Shown here piece by piece: positions 43,244 to 53,853 of a stretch of DNA of 63,833 bases (within the stretch, counting starts at the first letter, position 1; the number at the start of each line of letters is the position of its first letter). The translations under genes were made by a program, and so were the position numbers. Source of the stretch: Muribaculaceae bacterium (lineage in GTDB: Bacteria > Bacteroidota > Bacteroidia > Bacteroidales > Muribaculaceae); contig JAFZAC010000004.1 of NCBI GenBank assembly GCA_017548365.1, positions 1 to 63,833 of the forward strand, in the 5' to 3' direction. The notes beneath the pieces were generated by a model. It saw nothing but the letters and a program-made list of their open reading frames with translations, ran no database searches and was not told the origin of the DNA.

Positions 43244-46200
43244 AAAAGTATTTTGCATTGTTTGGTGCACTGGTTTTGGCATTTGGTAGTTTCAACTACT
43301 CTCATGCCGAGCAGGCGCCACAAGCCATGTCGACACAGTTAACCAATGTGTCGGGCACCGTTGTCGATGAGAATGGTGAACCCGTGATTGGCGCGACGAT
43401 TACCGAAGTCGGTACCACTCGCGTCACAGCCACCGACATCAATGGCCATTTCAACCTTCGTGCCAGTGGTAAGGGTAAAATCGAAATCGCTTATGTCGGC
43501 TACAAGACAGTGACTGTTAACCCAGGCACTAACATGAACATTAAGCTCACCGAGGATAAAGCTCTCCTTGATGAGGTAGTTGTTGTGGGTTATGGTGTAC
43601 AGAAGAAAGCCAACCTTACCGGTGCAGTGAGCAACGTTGACGTAACAAAGACTCTCGAGTCTAAGAGCGAGACCGACGTCAGCAAAGCTCTGCAAGGAAC
43701 CGTTCCTGGTCTGACCATTCTTAACAACGATGGTCGTATCGATTCTGAGGCATCACTCGTAATTCGTGGTATCGGTACTTTGTCTAACAGTGGAACATCT
43801 ACACCATTGTATGTTGTTGACGGTGTTCCTACCGACAACCTGACCTACCTTAACACTAACGACATTGAGAGCATCTCGGTATTGAAGGATGCTGCTTCAA
43901 CCTCTATTTATGGTACACGTGCTGCCTTTGGTGTGGTTCTCATCACTACCAAGACAGCTCACGTTAAGGACAACATCAAGGTTTCTTACAAGAACAACTT
44001 CGCTTGGAGCCAGGCTACAACCCTTCCCGACTATCCAAACGTTCCCACTCAGGTTCAAGGTCTTATCGACGTTAACAAACGTATGGGTTTGGAAGCTGAG
44101 CTCTTCGGTATGTACTTGGATCGCCCAGAGTTCCAGGCTGGTATGAACAACTGGATTGCTAAGCATGGTGACACCAAAGCCAAATATCGTGAGATGATTT
44201 ACGGTGATGACTATGATGAGTATGGTTACTATGCTAACTGGGATGTTCCTGGAATCATGTTCAACAATCACGCTCCATCGCAGTCTCACAACATTTCGGC
44301 TACTGGTAACAGCGGACGTACCAATTTCTATGTTTCGTTTGGTTACGACCAAAAGCAGGGTCTTCACAACTTTAACCCCGATAAGGTAAAACGTTATAAC
44401 GCTACTGTCAATGTATCGACACAGGCAACCGACTGGTTGACCCTTGGTGCACGCGTAGCTTACACCGACCGTACTTATGATGGCGTATCTAACCGTCAGA
44501 ACTATGGCAACGCAGGTTATCAGTACCTGTGGCGCTGGGGTTCATTCTTTGGCCCTTATGGATACTTTGTAAATCCTGAGGACGGCATGGAATATGACGC
44601 CCGCACAATGATTGGTTACCGCAAGCAAGGTGGTGAGAGAATGCGTCACATGAACAACTTGCGTATGACAGGTTTCTTGAAGATTGACCTTTCTCATGGT
44701 CTTACATTCAATGGTGACTACACCTTCATCCGTAAGAACACTAAGTATAAAGATGTTGGTCTTCCTGTAAATCTCTACAACACTTGGGGCCTCGCTCCAA
44801 AGGGTCCTACCAGCACTCTTGTTACTTCAACTTGGATTGAAAGCGACCACAGCGTATACCAGAACCAGGTATTCAACGGTTACTTCAACTACAACCAGAC
44901 CTTTAACGAAGCTCACAACCTGAACATCATGGTTGGTGCCAACCTCGACAAGGCCGACTATGAGTATCTTTACTATGAGCGTCATGGCATCCAGGATGTA
45001 AACATGCCTGAGCTCGCGCTTACCAACGAAGACTACACTTACAGCCACAGTCACACCCACCAGGGTTCGGCAGGTTTCTTCGGTCGTATCAACTATGACT
45101 ATAAGGGCATCTACCTGTTTGAGGTAAATGGTCGTTACGATGGTTCTAGCAAGTTCCCAAGCGGAGACCAGTGGGCATTCTTCCCATCGTTCTCTGTTGG
45201 TTATCGCATCAGCGAGGAAGCCTTCTGGGATCCTATTAAGGACGTTATCAACAACGCTAAGATTCGCGCTTCTTATGGTACAATCGGTAACCAGGAAATT
45301 GGTGCCGACATGTTCCTTGAGACTATGGCCAAGCAAGCCAACGCTGTTTACTGGATGGGTACAGGCTCTTCACGTTATGACTACTTCTCGGCTCCAAAAC
45401 TGGTATCGAAGTCGCTGACTTGGGAGAAAGTTAAGACCACCAACATCGGTCTTGACCTGAGCTTCCTCCGTGGAGAAATCAACGTTACCGCCGACTGGTA
45501 TCAACGCGATACCAAGGGCATGCTTGCCCCTGGTAAGACATTGCCTGCAGTCCTCGGTGCTAGCGCTGCTTGGGAGAACGCTGGTTCACTTCGCACTCGC
45601 GGATGGGAAATCACCATCGACTGGCGTCATCGCTTTGGCGAAGCCAATGTATATGCTATCTTCAACATTAGTGACTATAAGACTACAGTTACCGAGTGGG
45701 ATAGCAATAACCTCATCAACGCTAAGTACAGCGGCAAGGAATGGGGCGAAATCTGGGGCTTCGAGACCGACCGCTACTTCGACTTCAACGACTTCAACGG
45801 CCAAAATGCTGATGGCTCTTGGAACTACAAGAGTGGCGTAGCCGATCAGACTAAGCTTCAAAGTTCTGGCTTCGTATATGGTCCTGGTGATGTCAAGTTC
45901 GTTGACCAGAACGGCGACGGCGTGATTGACTGGGGAGATGGTACTCCCGACAATCACGGTGACCTCATCAAGATTGGTAACACTACTCCACGCTACCAGT
46001 ACTCACTGCGTCTTGGCGGTGACTGGAAGGGATTTGACCTCGACCTCTACCTGCAAGGTGTGGGCAAGCGCAATTACTGGTCACAATCAGCATTCGTTAT
46101 GCCTATGATGCGTGGTGCCGATGCTCTCTATGCTAACCAGACTGACTATATCACCGAAGCTGAATTCGCTGCTGGTATTATTCGTCAAGATGCCGACTTC

Positions 46201-46554
46201 CCACGCATGTGGGGTGGTGGCGCCGGCCAGGGTACCGCTTCGACTAGCGTACTTGATGGTGGTAGATATAACTTCTATCCACAGACCAAGTATCTTGTTA
46301 ACATGGCTTACCTTCGTATGAAGAACATCACTCTTGGTTATACTATTCCTCAGGATATCACTAAGAAGATTTACCTAAGCCGCGTACGCATCTATGCAGC
46401 TGTCAACAATGCATTCGATATCATCAACCACAATAAGGGTACAGGTATTGATCCTGAGATGAACAATGGTGAGGGTTCTTACGGAAACGGTGTTTGGGGA
46501 CGTGTAGACCCAATTATGCGTTCTTACTCGTTTGGTATTCAAATTGATTTCTAA
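43240..46554 (+). CDS. SusC/RagA-family TonB-dependent receptor
   Basis: 1104 residues from the ATG at 43240; a GTG at 43234 is rejected because the ATG gives the signal peptide MKKYFALFGALVLAFGSFNYSHA. Carboxypeptidase-like regulatory domain (about 35-120, GTVVDENGEPVIGATI), a TonB-box-like DEVVVVGYG (about 112-120), plug domain (about 120-235, IRGIGTL..., PLYVVDGVP, LKDAASTSIYG) and a 22-strand-type barrel. Imports a glycan or peptide ligand with the SusD partner 53-68 nt downstream. No glycoside hydrolase, regulator or sulfatase is nearby, so the substrate cannot be inferred. Confidence 0.96.
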   Translation: MKKYFALFGALVLAFGSFNYSHAEQAPQAMSTQLTNVSGTVVDENGEPVIGATITEVGTTRVTATDINGHFNLRASGKGKIEIAYVGYKTVTVNPGTNMNIKLTEDKALLDEVVVVGYGVQKKANLTGAVSNVDVTKTLESKSETDVSKALQGTVPGLTILNNDGRIDSEASLVIRGIGTLSNSGTSTPLYVVDGVPTDNLTYLNTNDIESISVLKDAASTSIYGTRAAFGVVLITTKTAHVKDNIKVSYKNNFAWSQATTLPDYPNVPTQVQGLIDVNKRMGLEAELFGMYLDRPEFQAGMNNWIAKHGDTKAKYREMIYGDDYDEYGYYANWDVPGIMFNNHAPSQSHNISATGNSGRTNFYVSFGYDQKQGLHNFNPDKVKRYNATVNVSTQATDWLTLGARVAYTDRTYDGVSNRQNYGNAGYQYLWRWGSFFGPYGYFVNPEDGMEYDARTMIGYRKQGGERMRHMNNLRMTGFLKIDLSHGLTFNGDYTFIRKNTKYKDVGLPVNLYNTWGLAPKGPTSTLVTSTWIESDHSVYQNQVFNGYFNYNQTFNEAHNLNIMVGANLDKADYEYLYYERHGIQDVNMPELALTNEDYTYSHSHTHQGSAGFFGRINYDYKGIYLFEVNGRYDGSSKFPSGDQWAFFPSFSVGYRISEEAFWDPIKDVINNAKIRASYGTIGNQEIGADMFLETMAKQANAVYWMGTGSSRYDYFSAPKLVSKSLTWEKVKTTNIGLDLSFLRGEINVTADWYQRDTKGMLAPGKTLPAVLGASAAWENAGSLRTRGWEITIDWRHRFGEANVYAIFNISDYKTTVTEWDSNNLINAKYSGKEWGEIWGFETDRYFDFNDFNGQNADGSWNYKSGVADQTKLQSSGFVYGPGDVKFVDQNGDGVIDWGDGTPDNHGDLIKIGNTTPRYQYSLRLGGDWKGFDLDLYLQGVGKRNYWSQSAFVMPMMRGADALYANQTDYITEAEFAAGIIRQDADFPRMWGGGAGQGTASTSVLDGGRYNFYPQTKYLVNMAYLRMKNITLGYTIPQDITKKIYLSRVRIYAAVNNAFDIINHNKGTGIDPEMNNGEGSYGNGVWGRVDPIMRSYSFGIQIDF

Positions 46555-46622
46555 TGTTTATTTTCCAATTGAAGAAATAACAGCGGAATTTATTTATTAA
46601 CATTAAAATGAATATGCAACAT

Positions 46623-48359
46623 ATGAAAAAATTAGCATTATTACTGGTGACAGGCTTGATGTTAGCATCTTGCTCCGACTTGCTGGATACCGAACCATAC
46701 GATAAGTTTACCAAGCAGAACTACTTCACCAGCGAAACTAACGTACAATTGTTTGCCAACTACTTCTATAACACCTTCACAGGTTATGGTTCGGGCAGTG
46801 GCGACTACTATTTCAATAATTTGAATGATGATCAGGGTACTACCGGTATCGCTAAGTGGACATTCACCAATGTTCCCGCTTCGGCTGGTGCTTGGAATAC
46901 TCCTTATACCGAAATTCGTCGTGCCAACACTCTTATCAGTGCCGTTCCAGGCATTGACGCAATGAGTGAGGCCAGCAAGAACAACTGGCTTGGTGTGGCA
47001 AGACTCTATCGTGCTTGGCAGCACTACAAGGTGGTGCGCGCTTATGGCGACTGCTACTGGGTTGACAAAGAACTCGACTCCAACGATGATGATATTCTCT
47101 ACGGAGCACGTCAGCCACGCAACGACGTTATGGACAAGGTGCTTGAGGACCTCAACTTCGCTTGCACCAACATCACCATGAACGATGGCTCTAGAGTTGC
47201 CTTCAACAAGTGGGTGGCTCTGGCTATGAAGGCCGAAGTTTGCCTCTATGAGGGTTGCTATAGCAAGTATGTAACTAAGAACAGCGGACGTGCCAACACT
47301 TACCTGACCGAGGCAAAGGCTGCATGCCAGCAGATTATGGCATCGGGCAAGTTCGAACTTAACTCAGATTACAAGTCTAACTTCGATGACGATGATCTCA
47401 GTGGCAACAAGGAGATGATTCTCTATAAGCACTATGTTCTTGGTACTATGGCTCATGGTACTATCGACTACACTTGCGGTTCTACCCAGGTGAATGGTAT
47501 CAACAAGGATGCTTTCGACAGCTACCTCTTTAAGGATGGTAAGCCTCTTGCTTCAACCACTATGGACAAGAGCGATAAGGGTAGGATTGTTTCTATTATC
47601 GACAACTCGGGTCTCTATACCGATCCACAGCCTTACATCGACATGACTGATGTATTCGCTAACCGTGACCCACGTCTTGCTGCTCAAGTCGACAATATCC
47701 TTCAGTTCGTAGGCTGCGGTTACGCCCGCTTCCCAGGACAAGCAAGCATCTCGGCTCAGTCAACTTCTTCGACTGGCTATGGTGTTCTCTTGTTTGACAA
47801 TGTGAAATATGCTGGCGCTAACAACGCTCAACGTCAATCGACTGCAGGTAACTACACCGATGCTCCTATCTTCTGGTATGCTGAGATTCTGCTCAACTAT
47901 GCCGAGGCTTGCGCTGAGCTCGGTAGCATCACTGATTCTGACCTCAACAAGTCAATTAACCTGCTCCGCGACCGCGTTGGAATGCCACACCTCACTACTG
48001 CTGTTGCTGCCGACCCAGCCAACAACATGGGTGTTAGCAACATCATTTGGGAGATTCGCCGCGAGCGTCGTGTTGAGATGATGTTCTGTATGAACGACCG
48101 CTACTATTCACTGCAGCGCTGGAACCAGCTCAGCCTTCTCGACACTCAGAAGAATCCTAACCTGTGCCGTGGCGCTTATGTGAAAGGCTTTGATGCCGAT
48201 GGTGTCGACCTCTCTAAGGTTACTATGGATGCCGACGGTTACATCAACTGCACTAACAATGGCGCTCCACGCATTTGGAACGAGAAATATAATTTGTTCC
48301 CAATTCCATCAGGAGAGATTGAGCTTAACCCAGCAATGGGCCAGAATCCTGGATGGTAA
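46623..48359 (+). CDS. SusD/RagB-family nutrient-binding lipoprotein
   Basis: 578 residues if started at the ATG at 46623 (lipoprotein signal MKKLALLLVTGLMLASC, lipid-attached Cys); an ATG at 46608 adds five residues. SusD-type body: an N-terminal 'LLDTEPYDKFTKQNYF', a TPR-like helical middle, and a C-terminal 'NIIWEIRRERRVEMMFCMNDRYYSL' segment. It caps the SusC barrel and binds ligand on the outside. A twin hairpin and strong terminator follow, so this is a two-gene susC-susD operon. Confidence 0.95.
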   Translation: MKKLALLLVTGLMLASCSDLLDTEPYDKFTKQNYFTSETNVQLFANYFYNTFTGYGSGSGDYYFNNLNDDQGTTGIAKWTFTNVPASAGAWNTPYTEIRRANTLISAVPGIDAMSEASKNNWLGVARLYRAWQHYKVVRAYGDCYWVDKELDSNDDDILYGARQPRNDVMDKVLEDLNFACTNITMNDGSRVAFNKWVALAMKAEVCLYEGCYSKYVTKNSGRANTYLTEAKAACQQIMASGKFELNSDYKSNFDDDDLSGNKEMILYKHYVLGTMAHGTIDYTCGSTQVNGINKDAFDSYLFKDGKPLASTTMDKSDKGRIVSIIDNSGLYTDPQPYIDMTDVFANRDPRLAAQVDNILQFVGCGYARFPGQASISAQSTSSTGYGVLLFDNVKYAGANNAQRQSTAGNYTDAPIFWYAEILLNYAEACAELGSITDSDLNKSINLLRDRVGMPHLTTAVAADPANNMGVSNIIWEIRRERRVEMMFCMNDRYYSLQRWNQLSLLDTQKNPNLCRGAYVKGFDADGVDLSKVTMDADGYINCTNNGAPRIWNEKYNLFPIPSGEIELNPAMGQNPGW

Positions 48360-48406
48360 TCAACCCGCTTAATAGAGCTTAGCTCTATAAATTAGCATAA
48401 CATCTC

Positions 48407-48443
48407 GAGTGGCTGCATCATCAGCGATGCAGCCACTCTTGTT
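48407..48443 (+). terminator. Terminator of first susCD operon
   Basis: A 13-bp perfect stem GAGTGGCTGCATC/GATGCAGCCACTC (48407-48419 with 48426-48438), 6-nt loop, followed by TTGTT. A second small hairpin ATAGAGC/GCTCTAT (48372-48378 with 48382-48388) precedes it. Confidence 0.88.
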
Positions 48444-48566
48444 ATTATACCTTATCAACCAAAGAGCATACTCCTTAGAATCTCATCACACTTATACGCG
48501 TGATGTGGAGTTTTTCTCCTTATTAAAAAAATAATTAGCCCCTTTAATTAATTTTTCTTAAAATTC

Positions 48567-48597
48567 TTGCATAAAATAAAAAAACTCTCCATATTTG
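48567..48597 (+). promoter_or_regulatory. Promoter of second susC
   Basis: TTG (48567-48569), 20 nt, CATATTTG (48590-48597) within CCATATTTGCA, the same form as at the first susC. The 48360-48712 gap otherwise contains the terminator above and a second weaker hairpin with TTTTT near 48515. Confidence 0.65.
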
Positions 48598-48704
48598 CAC
48601 TTTAATTTAATAGCATGAATATATTTTTATAAAAACGAGTATTAAAAATTTATTTAAAAATAAATTGTTTTATTACTATATCTAATTAATTATTAACAAA
48701 AAAC

Positions 48705-48716
48705 ATGTGCGTATGA
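48705..48716 (+). promoter_or_regulatory. Three-codon upstream ORF overlapping second susC start
   Basis: ATG-TGC-GTA-TGA (48705-48716), with the TGA overlapping the susC ATG (48713-48715), identical to the first susC. The shared block is ACATGTGCGTATGAAAAAG. Confidence 0.5.
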
Positions 48717-51700
48717 AAAAGCAAATTGCATTGTTGGCTGCGCTCGTTTTGGCTTGTGGAGCTCCCATTGGAACTGCATCATGGCAGGGTATGGGATTTA
48801 CAGCCAGCGCGCAGAACAACAAGGTCACTGGTGTTGTTCGTGACGCTAGTGGTGATCCCGTTATCGGTGCGACAGTTCAAGTAAAAGGCACTAATCGTGT
48901 CACTGCCACCGACATCAACGGTAAGTATTCAATCCAGGCTGCTCCTGGAAGCACGCTGGTAATCAACTACATTGGCTCACAGCCACAGGAAATTAAGGTT
49001 ACTGGCTCTAGCATGGACGTTAGCTTGGCCGATGCCAACAACACTCTCGACGAGGTGGTTGTTACCGCTCTCGGTATCAAGAAAGACCGCAAGTCTCTTG
49101 GCTATGCAGTTGAAGACTTGAAGGCCGATGAGCTGATGCGTAACAAGAACACCAACGCCATCAACTCGCTCGCTGGTAAAATTGCCGGTGTGAGCGTTAC
49201 TCAGTCGAGTGGTGCCGCTGGTTCGGGTGCTCAAATCATCCTGCGTGGTGGTACATCACTCGAGCGCGACAACCAGCCTCTGTTTGTTGTTGACGGTGTT
49301 ATCTACGACAACTCGGCTTCTGTAGTTGGTAATTCTGGATTTGACGGCATGACAGGTACTGCAACTACCAATGCTAACCGTGTGATGGATATCAACCCCG
49401 AGGATATCGAGAGCATGAGTGTATTGAAGGGCCCTGCCGCTTCGGCACTTTATGGTTCGAAGGCCGCCAACGGTGTTGTTATTATCACTACCAAGAAAGG
49501 TCAAGAAGGCAAAGTTGAAATTAACTTGAACGCTAAGTACATCACCACTTGGGCAAAATACCTGCCTGAGACTCAGAAGAAGTACAAACGCGGTTACATC
49601 GAGCAGCACTACAATGCCGATGGTTCTTTCAAGGACTTCAGCTATGATGATCGTTCTTACAACTCATGGGGTGCTCCCGCAGCAGCTGGAGAGCAGGTTT
49701 ATGACAACATTGGTAACTTCTTCCAGCACGGTGGCGCTTGGGACACCAACCTGAGCATCAGCGGTGGTACCAAGTACAATAGCTTCTTCCTTTCTGGTTC
49801 GTTCTACGATCAGGATGGTATCATCCCAACCACTGGTTACAAGAAAGCTACATTCCGCTTCAACGGTGAGCAGAAATATAAAATCTTCACCTTTGGTGCT
49901 AACGTTGCCTACAGCCAGGCACGCACAACCAAGACTTTGACCAGTGCTGCACTCTATGGTGATAGTGGTAGTGGTACTATGTATGCAGTTTACAACTGGA
50001 GCCCATTCGACGACATGAGAGTTTACCTCAACGAGGATGGCAGCCGCTACAGCTTGCGTCCCGACCTCATGCCTTGGGAAGAGCGCAACAATCCTTACTG
50101 GATTCTCAACAAGGATAAGCTCACCGACAATACCGAGCGTTTCACCGGCAACTTCAACATCAAGGCCGACCTCTTCGACTGGTGGTGGATTGGTTACCGC
50201 ATGGGTATCGACTCTTATACTACCGAGAACACCAACCGCCTCGCTGCTGGTGGTACTCACAAGGAGAACTGGAAGAATGGTATGCTCAGTGAGAACTCGC
50301 GTCGCTACCAGTATCTCTCTACCAACTTGATGACCAACTTCAACAAGCAGTTTGGTGACTTCAACTTCAACCTCTTGCTCGGTACTGCTTCGGAGTACAC
50401 CAAGACCGTGAACAACTATCGCATGGCTTGGAACTTCCAGGTGCCCGACTTCTATGCATTTGACAATGCTCTGAAAGATGACCGTGACTTCAGCAACTAC
50501 AAGAGCCGCAAGCGCCTTGTTGGTGTATATGGCGAGTTCCGTGTTGACTGGCGCAACGCCATCTTCTTGACAGTGACTGGACGTAACGACTGGTCTTCGA
50601 CTCTGCCAAAGGATAACCGCAGCTACTTCTATCCCAGCGTGAGCGGTGCTGTTGTATTCACCGAGCTCATGGGTGACTCTCGTCCCGACTGGCTGACCTT
50701 CGGTAAGGTTCGCGCTAGCTGGGCACGTGTAGGTAAGGACACTAGCCCCTATGTAACCAACACCTATCTGTGGCCCGTTGGTACCTATCTGCAGGGCATG
50801 ACTGGTGTGGGTAACACCTGGACAACTGGTAACCCATTCCTCAAACCTGAGATTACCGAGTCGACCGAGGTTGGTCTTGAGATGCGCTTCTTCAACAACC
50901 GTCTGTTCTTCGACTACGCATTCTACACCAACAACTCGTTCAACCAGATTATGGAACCTCGTTTGTCGAACTACATTGGCTACATCCTGCGCAAGGTTAA
51001 CGCTGGTGACGTTTACAACAAGGGTATGGAGCTTACCATTGGTGGTACCCCTATTCAAACTCGCGACTTCACTTGGGAGACCAGTTTGAACATGAGCGGC
51101 AACCGTGGTACTGTTAAGCACCTTATCGATGGTATGAATATCCTCTATGTTACCGACGTTCAGGTAGGTAGCGCACGTGCTGCTTCATTCAACGATGGTA
51201 ACTTCATGGCTATCAGTGGTAGCCAGCTCGACCGTGACCCCAATGGCAACCTCATTCTCGACGGTAACAACATGCCTACTGGCGGTAAGGACGACAAGCT
51301 TGAGATTGGTAACCGCGAGCCTAAGTTTGCTGGTGGTTGGAACAACACTCTTACTTGGAAGAACTGGTCGTTCAACATGTTGTGGGAGTTCCGTGTAGGT
51401 GGTCACGTTTACAACGGTACTCAATATGCTATGGTAACAACTGGTAACGCTAAACTCACTGAGAATCGTGAATCACTTACCATTAGTGGTGTTCATCAAA
51501 CTGGCGTTGATAATGACGGTAACAAGATTTACAGTGATGTTGAGAACTACACCTTCGAGGCTGGTAAGCTTTATGATTACAACGGCAAGAAGACTCCTGG
51601 TGAGTGGATTATCAATAATTACTATTCTGATTACTACCTGCGTGAGAGCACAAACTTCATGAAGAAGGTTAACGCTCTGCGTCTGCGCACCATCTCGCTG

Positions 51701-51922
51701 TCTTACAGCCTGCCACAGACTCTGCTCGCAAAGACTAAGTTCATCAAGGGCTGTACATTCAGTGCTGTTGCCAACAACCTGCTGCTCTTCACCAACTATG
51801 ATGGTGATCCCGAGGTTGCTGCTGCTGGTGCTGGTGCTATTGGTTCTTCTTCGGTGGGTGTTGACTACTGCGGTGTTCCATCTACAGCTAGTTTCGCATT
51901 TGGTGTTAACTTGACATTCTAA
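48713..51922 (+). CDS. SusC/RagA-family TonB-dependent receptor
   Basis: 1069 residues from the ATG at 48713 (signal peptide MKKQIALLAALVLACGAPI...). Regulatory beta-sandwich (about 38-115, GVVRDASGDPVIGATVQVKG), DEVVVTALG TonB-box-like motif, plug (about 125-245: ILRGGTSLERDNQPLFVVDGV, LKGPAASALYGSKA) and barrel. Different from the first SusC in the plug insertion and barrel, so it probably binds another ligand. It shares the promoter and leader with the first pair. The SusD partner follows after 49 nt. Confidence 0.96.
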   Translation: MKKQIALLAALVLACGAPIGTASWQGMGFTASAQNNKVTGVVRDASGDPVIGATVQVKGTNRVTATDINGKYSIQAAPGSTLVINYIGSQPQEIKVTGSSMDVSLADANNTLDEVVVTALGIKKDRKSLGYAVEDLKADELMRNKNTNAINSLAGKIAGVSVTQSSGAAGSGAQIILRGGTSLERDNQPLFVVDGVIYDNSASVVGNSGFDGMTGTATTNANRVMDINPEDIESMSVLKGPAASALYGSKAANGVVIITTKKGQEGKVEINLNAKYITTWAKYLPETQKKYKRGYIEQHYNADGSFKDFSYDDRSYNSWGAPAAAGEQVYDNIGNFFQHGGAWDTNLSISGGTKYNSFFLSGSFYDQDGIIPTTGYKKATFRFNGEQKYKIFTFGANVAYSQARTTKTLTSAALYGDSGSGTMYAVYNWSPFDDMRVYLNEDGSRYSLRPDLMPWEERNNPYWILNKDKLTDNTERFTGNFNIKADLFDWWWIGYRMGIDSYTTENTNRLAAGGTHKENWKNGMLSENSRRYQYLSTNLMTNFNKQFGDFNFNLLLGTASEYTKTVNNYRMAWNFQVPDFYAFDNALKDDRDFSNYKSRKRLVGVYGEFRVDWRNAIFLTVTGRNDWSSTLPKDNRSYFYPSVSGAVVFTELMGDSRPDWLTFGKVRASWARVGKDTSPYVTNTYLWPVGTYLQGMTGVGNTWTTGNPFLKPEITESTEVGLEMRFFNNRLFFDYAFYTNNSFNQIMEPRLSNYIGYILRKVNAGDVYNKGMELTIGGTPIQTRDFTWETSLNMSGNRGTVKHLIDGMNILYVTDVQVGSARAASFNDGNFMAISGSQLDRDPNGNLILDGNNMPTGGKDDKLEIGNREPKFAGGWNNTLTWKNWSFNMLWEFRVGGHVYNGTQYAMVTTGNAKLTENRESLTISGVHQTGVDNDGNKIYSDVENYTFEAGKLYDYNGKKTPGEWIINNYYSDYYLRESTNFMKKVNALRLRTISLSYSLPQTLLAKTKFIKGCTFSAVANNLLLFTNYDGDPEVAAAGAGAIGSSSVGVDYCGVPSTASFAFGVNLTF

Positions 51923-51971
51923 TGCACCCGTTACATTTTAATAGTTAAGAACTTACTTAAATTTATAGAAT

Positions 51972-53834
51972 ATGAAATTTTTCAAAGTTTTATTAATAGC
52001 GGGTGTAGCTGCTCTCTCGTTGACTTCGTGCAACGACTGGCTCGATGTCAATAATGACCCTAACACCCCAACTTCGGCCGATGCCAGCTTGAATGCTCGC
52101 TGTGTTTACATGCAGCACTACAGCATCGCGGCCTATATGATTCCGTCGTCCAACACCGCTTACTATTGCGGACAGTTGGCAACCTATACCGGTGGTCAGC
52201 AGACTGCTGCTATGAACTGGAACCTTGGTGGCTCTAACCGTGCCAACAATGCTCAGCAGTGGTTCCTCGTTCCTGTGGGCGGTAACTTGCCCGACCTCTA
52301 CAATCAGGCTATGGAGCAGGGGGCATATCACTATGCCGCTATGGCTTGCTACTTCAAGGCATTTGGTTTCATGAACCTTGCCGACCTCTTTGGTGAATGC
52401 CCATTTGATGAGGCTCTCGGTGATGCAACCAACCCCAAATATAACACTGGTAAAGAGGTGTTCATGGGTTGTATCGACCTTATTGACGAAGCTATTGAGC
52501 TCTTCCAGAAGGCACAAGACCCAGCTGTAACTCCTCTGAGCGCTGGTGATATGTGGAATGGTGGTGACACCCAAAAGTGGGTTAAGCTTTGCTACATGCT
52601 CAAAGCACGTTGGCTCAACCACTTGAGCAAGAAGGCTAATGGTAGCTACAAGGATGGCAAGTATGACCAAACCGAGATTCTGGCTTGCCTCGACAAGGCC
52701 ATGAAGAGCAATGCCGACAACACCGTTGTTATGCATGAGGATAATAACAGCAGCACTCTGGATCACGAGGGTTGGCAGGAGCCAGTTGACTACTCGGCCC
52801 TCTACTCTTGCATCGGTATGAACAACAACCGTATGTTCGTTTCGAAGTGCTTCTATGACAACCTCACCAACTTTGACGGCAAGGGCATTGAAGACCCACG
52901 TGCCGACAAGTTCATCCCCTGGTGCCGTTCAACCTGGAGTGAAGAAACTCCTTCAGAAGTTAAGTGGAGCGAAGATGGTTTGTGGCGTCGTTCATTAGGT
53001 GTTGACCTCAACAGCAACATCATCAGTAACGGTGGTCCTTATCCTTCACTCTTCAACAAAGACACACAAGGTTGGTACTGCGATACTAAGAACACTGAGC
53101 GTCTGGGCGACACTATCTACGTTCAGGGACAATCAGGTTCTACTGGCTACGGCGGTGGCAAGGATATGCTCATGCGCAAGTCTGCTGGTCAGGATGGCAG
53201 CGCACTTTCTGGTGTGTTCTGGACTCGTCCAACCAGCCCAACAGTTGTTGGCTCTTACGCCGAGTGCTGCTTCATCAAGGCTGAGGTTTTGTTCAATCAG
53301 GGCAAGAAGGCTGAGGCATTTGCTGCTTACAAGGCTGGTATCAAGGCTCACATTGACTACGTTAACGACATCTGCAAGATGTGGGTGGCTGGTGACGCTT
53401 CGCTCACCGACATTCCTTCGTTTACTCCAATGAAGCAAGCTGATATCGACAACTACCTCAACAACGCTATCGGTACTGCCGGTGACCTCACTTTGGCTAA
53501 GATTATGACTCAAAAGCAGTTTGCTGTGTTCTTCACTACCGAGATGTGGCTCGACATGCGTCGCTATGACTACGACCCATCTGTATTCATGGGATGGCAC
53601 AAGCCTTTCATGTATGAGAACACCGCCAGCTATTGGACCTACTGCCCACAAGGCAAGTATCCACGTCGCTGGAACCAGGCAAGCTATGAGAAGGACTACA
53701 ACTCGGCTAACCTTACCGATATAGCTTCTCAAATTCCTGGTGCACTCGATCTGCCTGTTGGCGCTAATGGCAAATGGTACTTGAGTGATCAAATCTGCAC
53801 TCTCCCAGTATGGTGGGACAGCACTCAAGAGTAA
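51972..53834 (+). CDS. SusD-like (SusD_ind_2-type) lipoprotein
   Basis: 620 residues with a lipoprotein signal MKFFKVLLIAGVAALSLTSC. The 'NDWLDVNNDPNTPTSADASLN' start and the helical body fit the SusD-like group 2 (SusD_ind_2), which differs from the first SusD. It pairs with the second SusC. The gene ends before a bidirectional terminator. Confidence 0.92.
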   Translation: MKFFKVLLIAGVAALSLTSCNDWLDVNNDPNTPTSADASLNARCVYMQHYSIAAYMIPSSNTAYYCGQLATYTGGQQTAAMNWNLGGSNRANNAQQWFLVPVGGNLPDLYNQAMEQGAYHYAAMACYFKAFGFMNLADLFGECPFDEALGDATNPKYNTGKEVFMGCIDLIDEAIELFQKAQDPAVTPLSAGDMWNGGDTQKWVKLCYMLKARWLNHLSKKANGSYKDGKYDQTEILACLDKAMKSNADNTVVMHEDNNSSTLDHEGWQEPVDYSALYSCIGMNNNRMFVSKCFYDNLTNFDGKGIEDPRADKFIPWCRSTWSEETPSEVKWSEDGLWRRSLGVDLNSNIISNGGPYPSLFNKDTQGWYCDTKNTERLGDTIYVQGQSGSTGYGGGKDMLMRKSAGQDGSALSGVFWTRPTSPTVVGSYAECCFIKAEVLFNQGKKAEAFAAYKAGIKAHIDYVNDICKMWVAGDASLTDIPSFTPMKQADIDNYLNNAIGTAGDLTLAKIMTQKQFAVFFTTEMWLDMRRYDYDPSVFMGWHKPFMYENTASYWTYCPQGKYPRRWNQASYEKDYNSANLTDIASQIPGALDLPVGANGKWYLSDQICTLPVWWDSTQE

Positions 53835-53853
53835 TCTTGATACATAATAATCT

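Noticed and set aside
49664..51121. 485-codon minus-strand ORF opposite the second susC
   Set aside because: It is antisense to a clear SusC gene; long antisense frames here follow from codon bias. It lacks a start context, promoter and known motifs.
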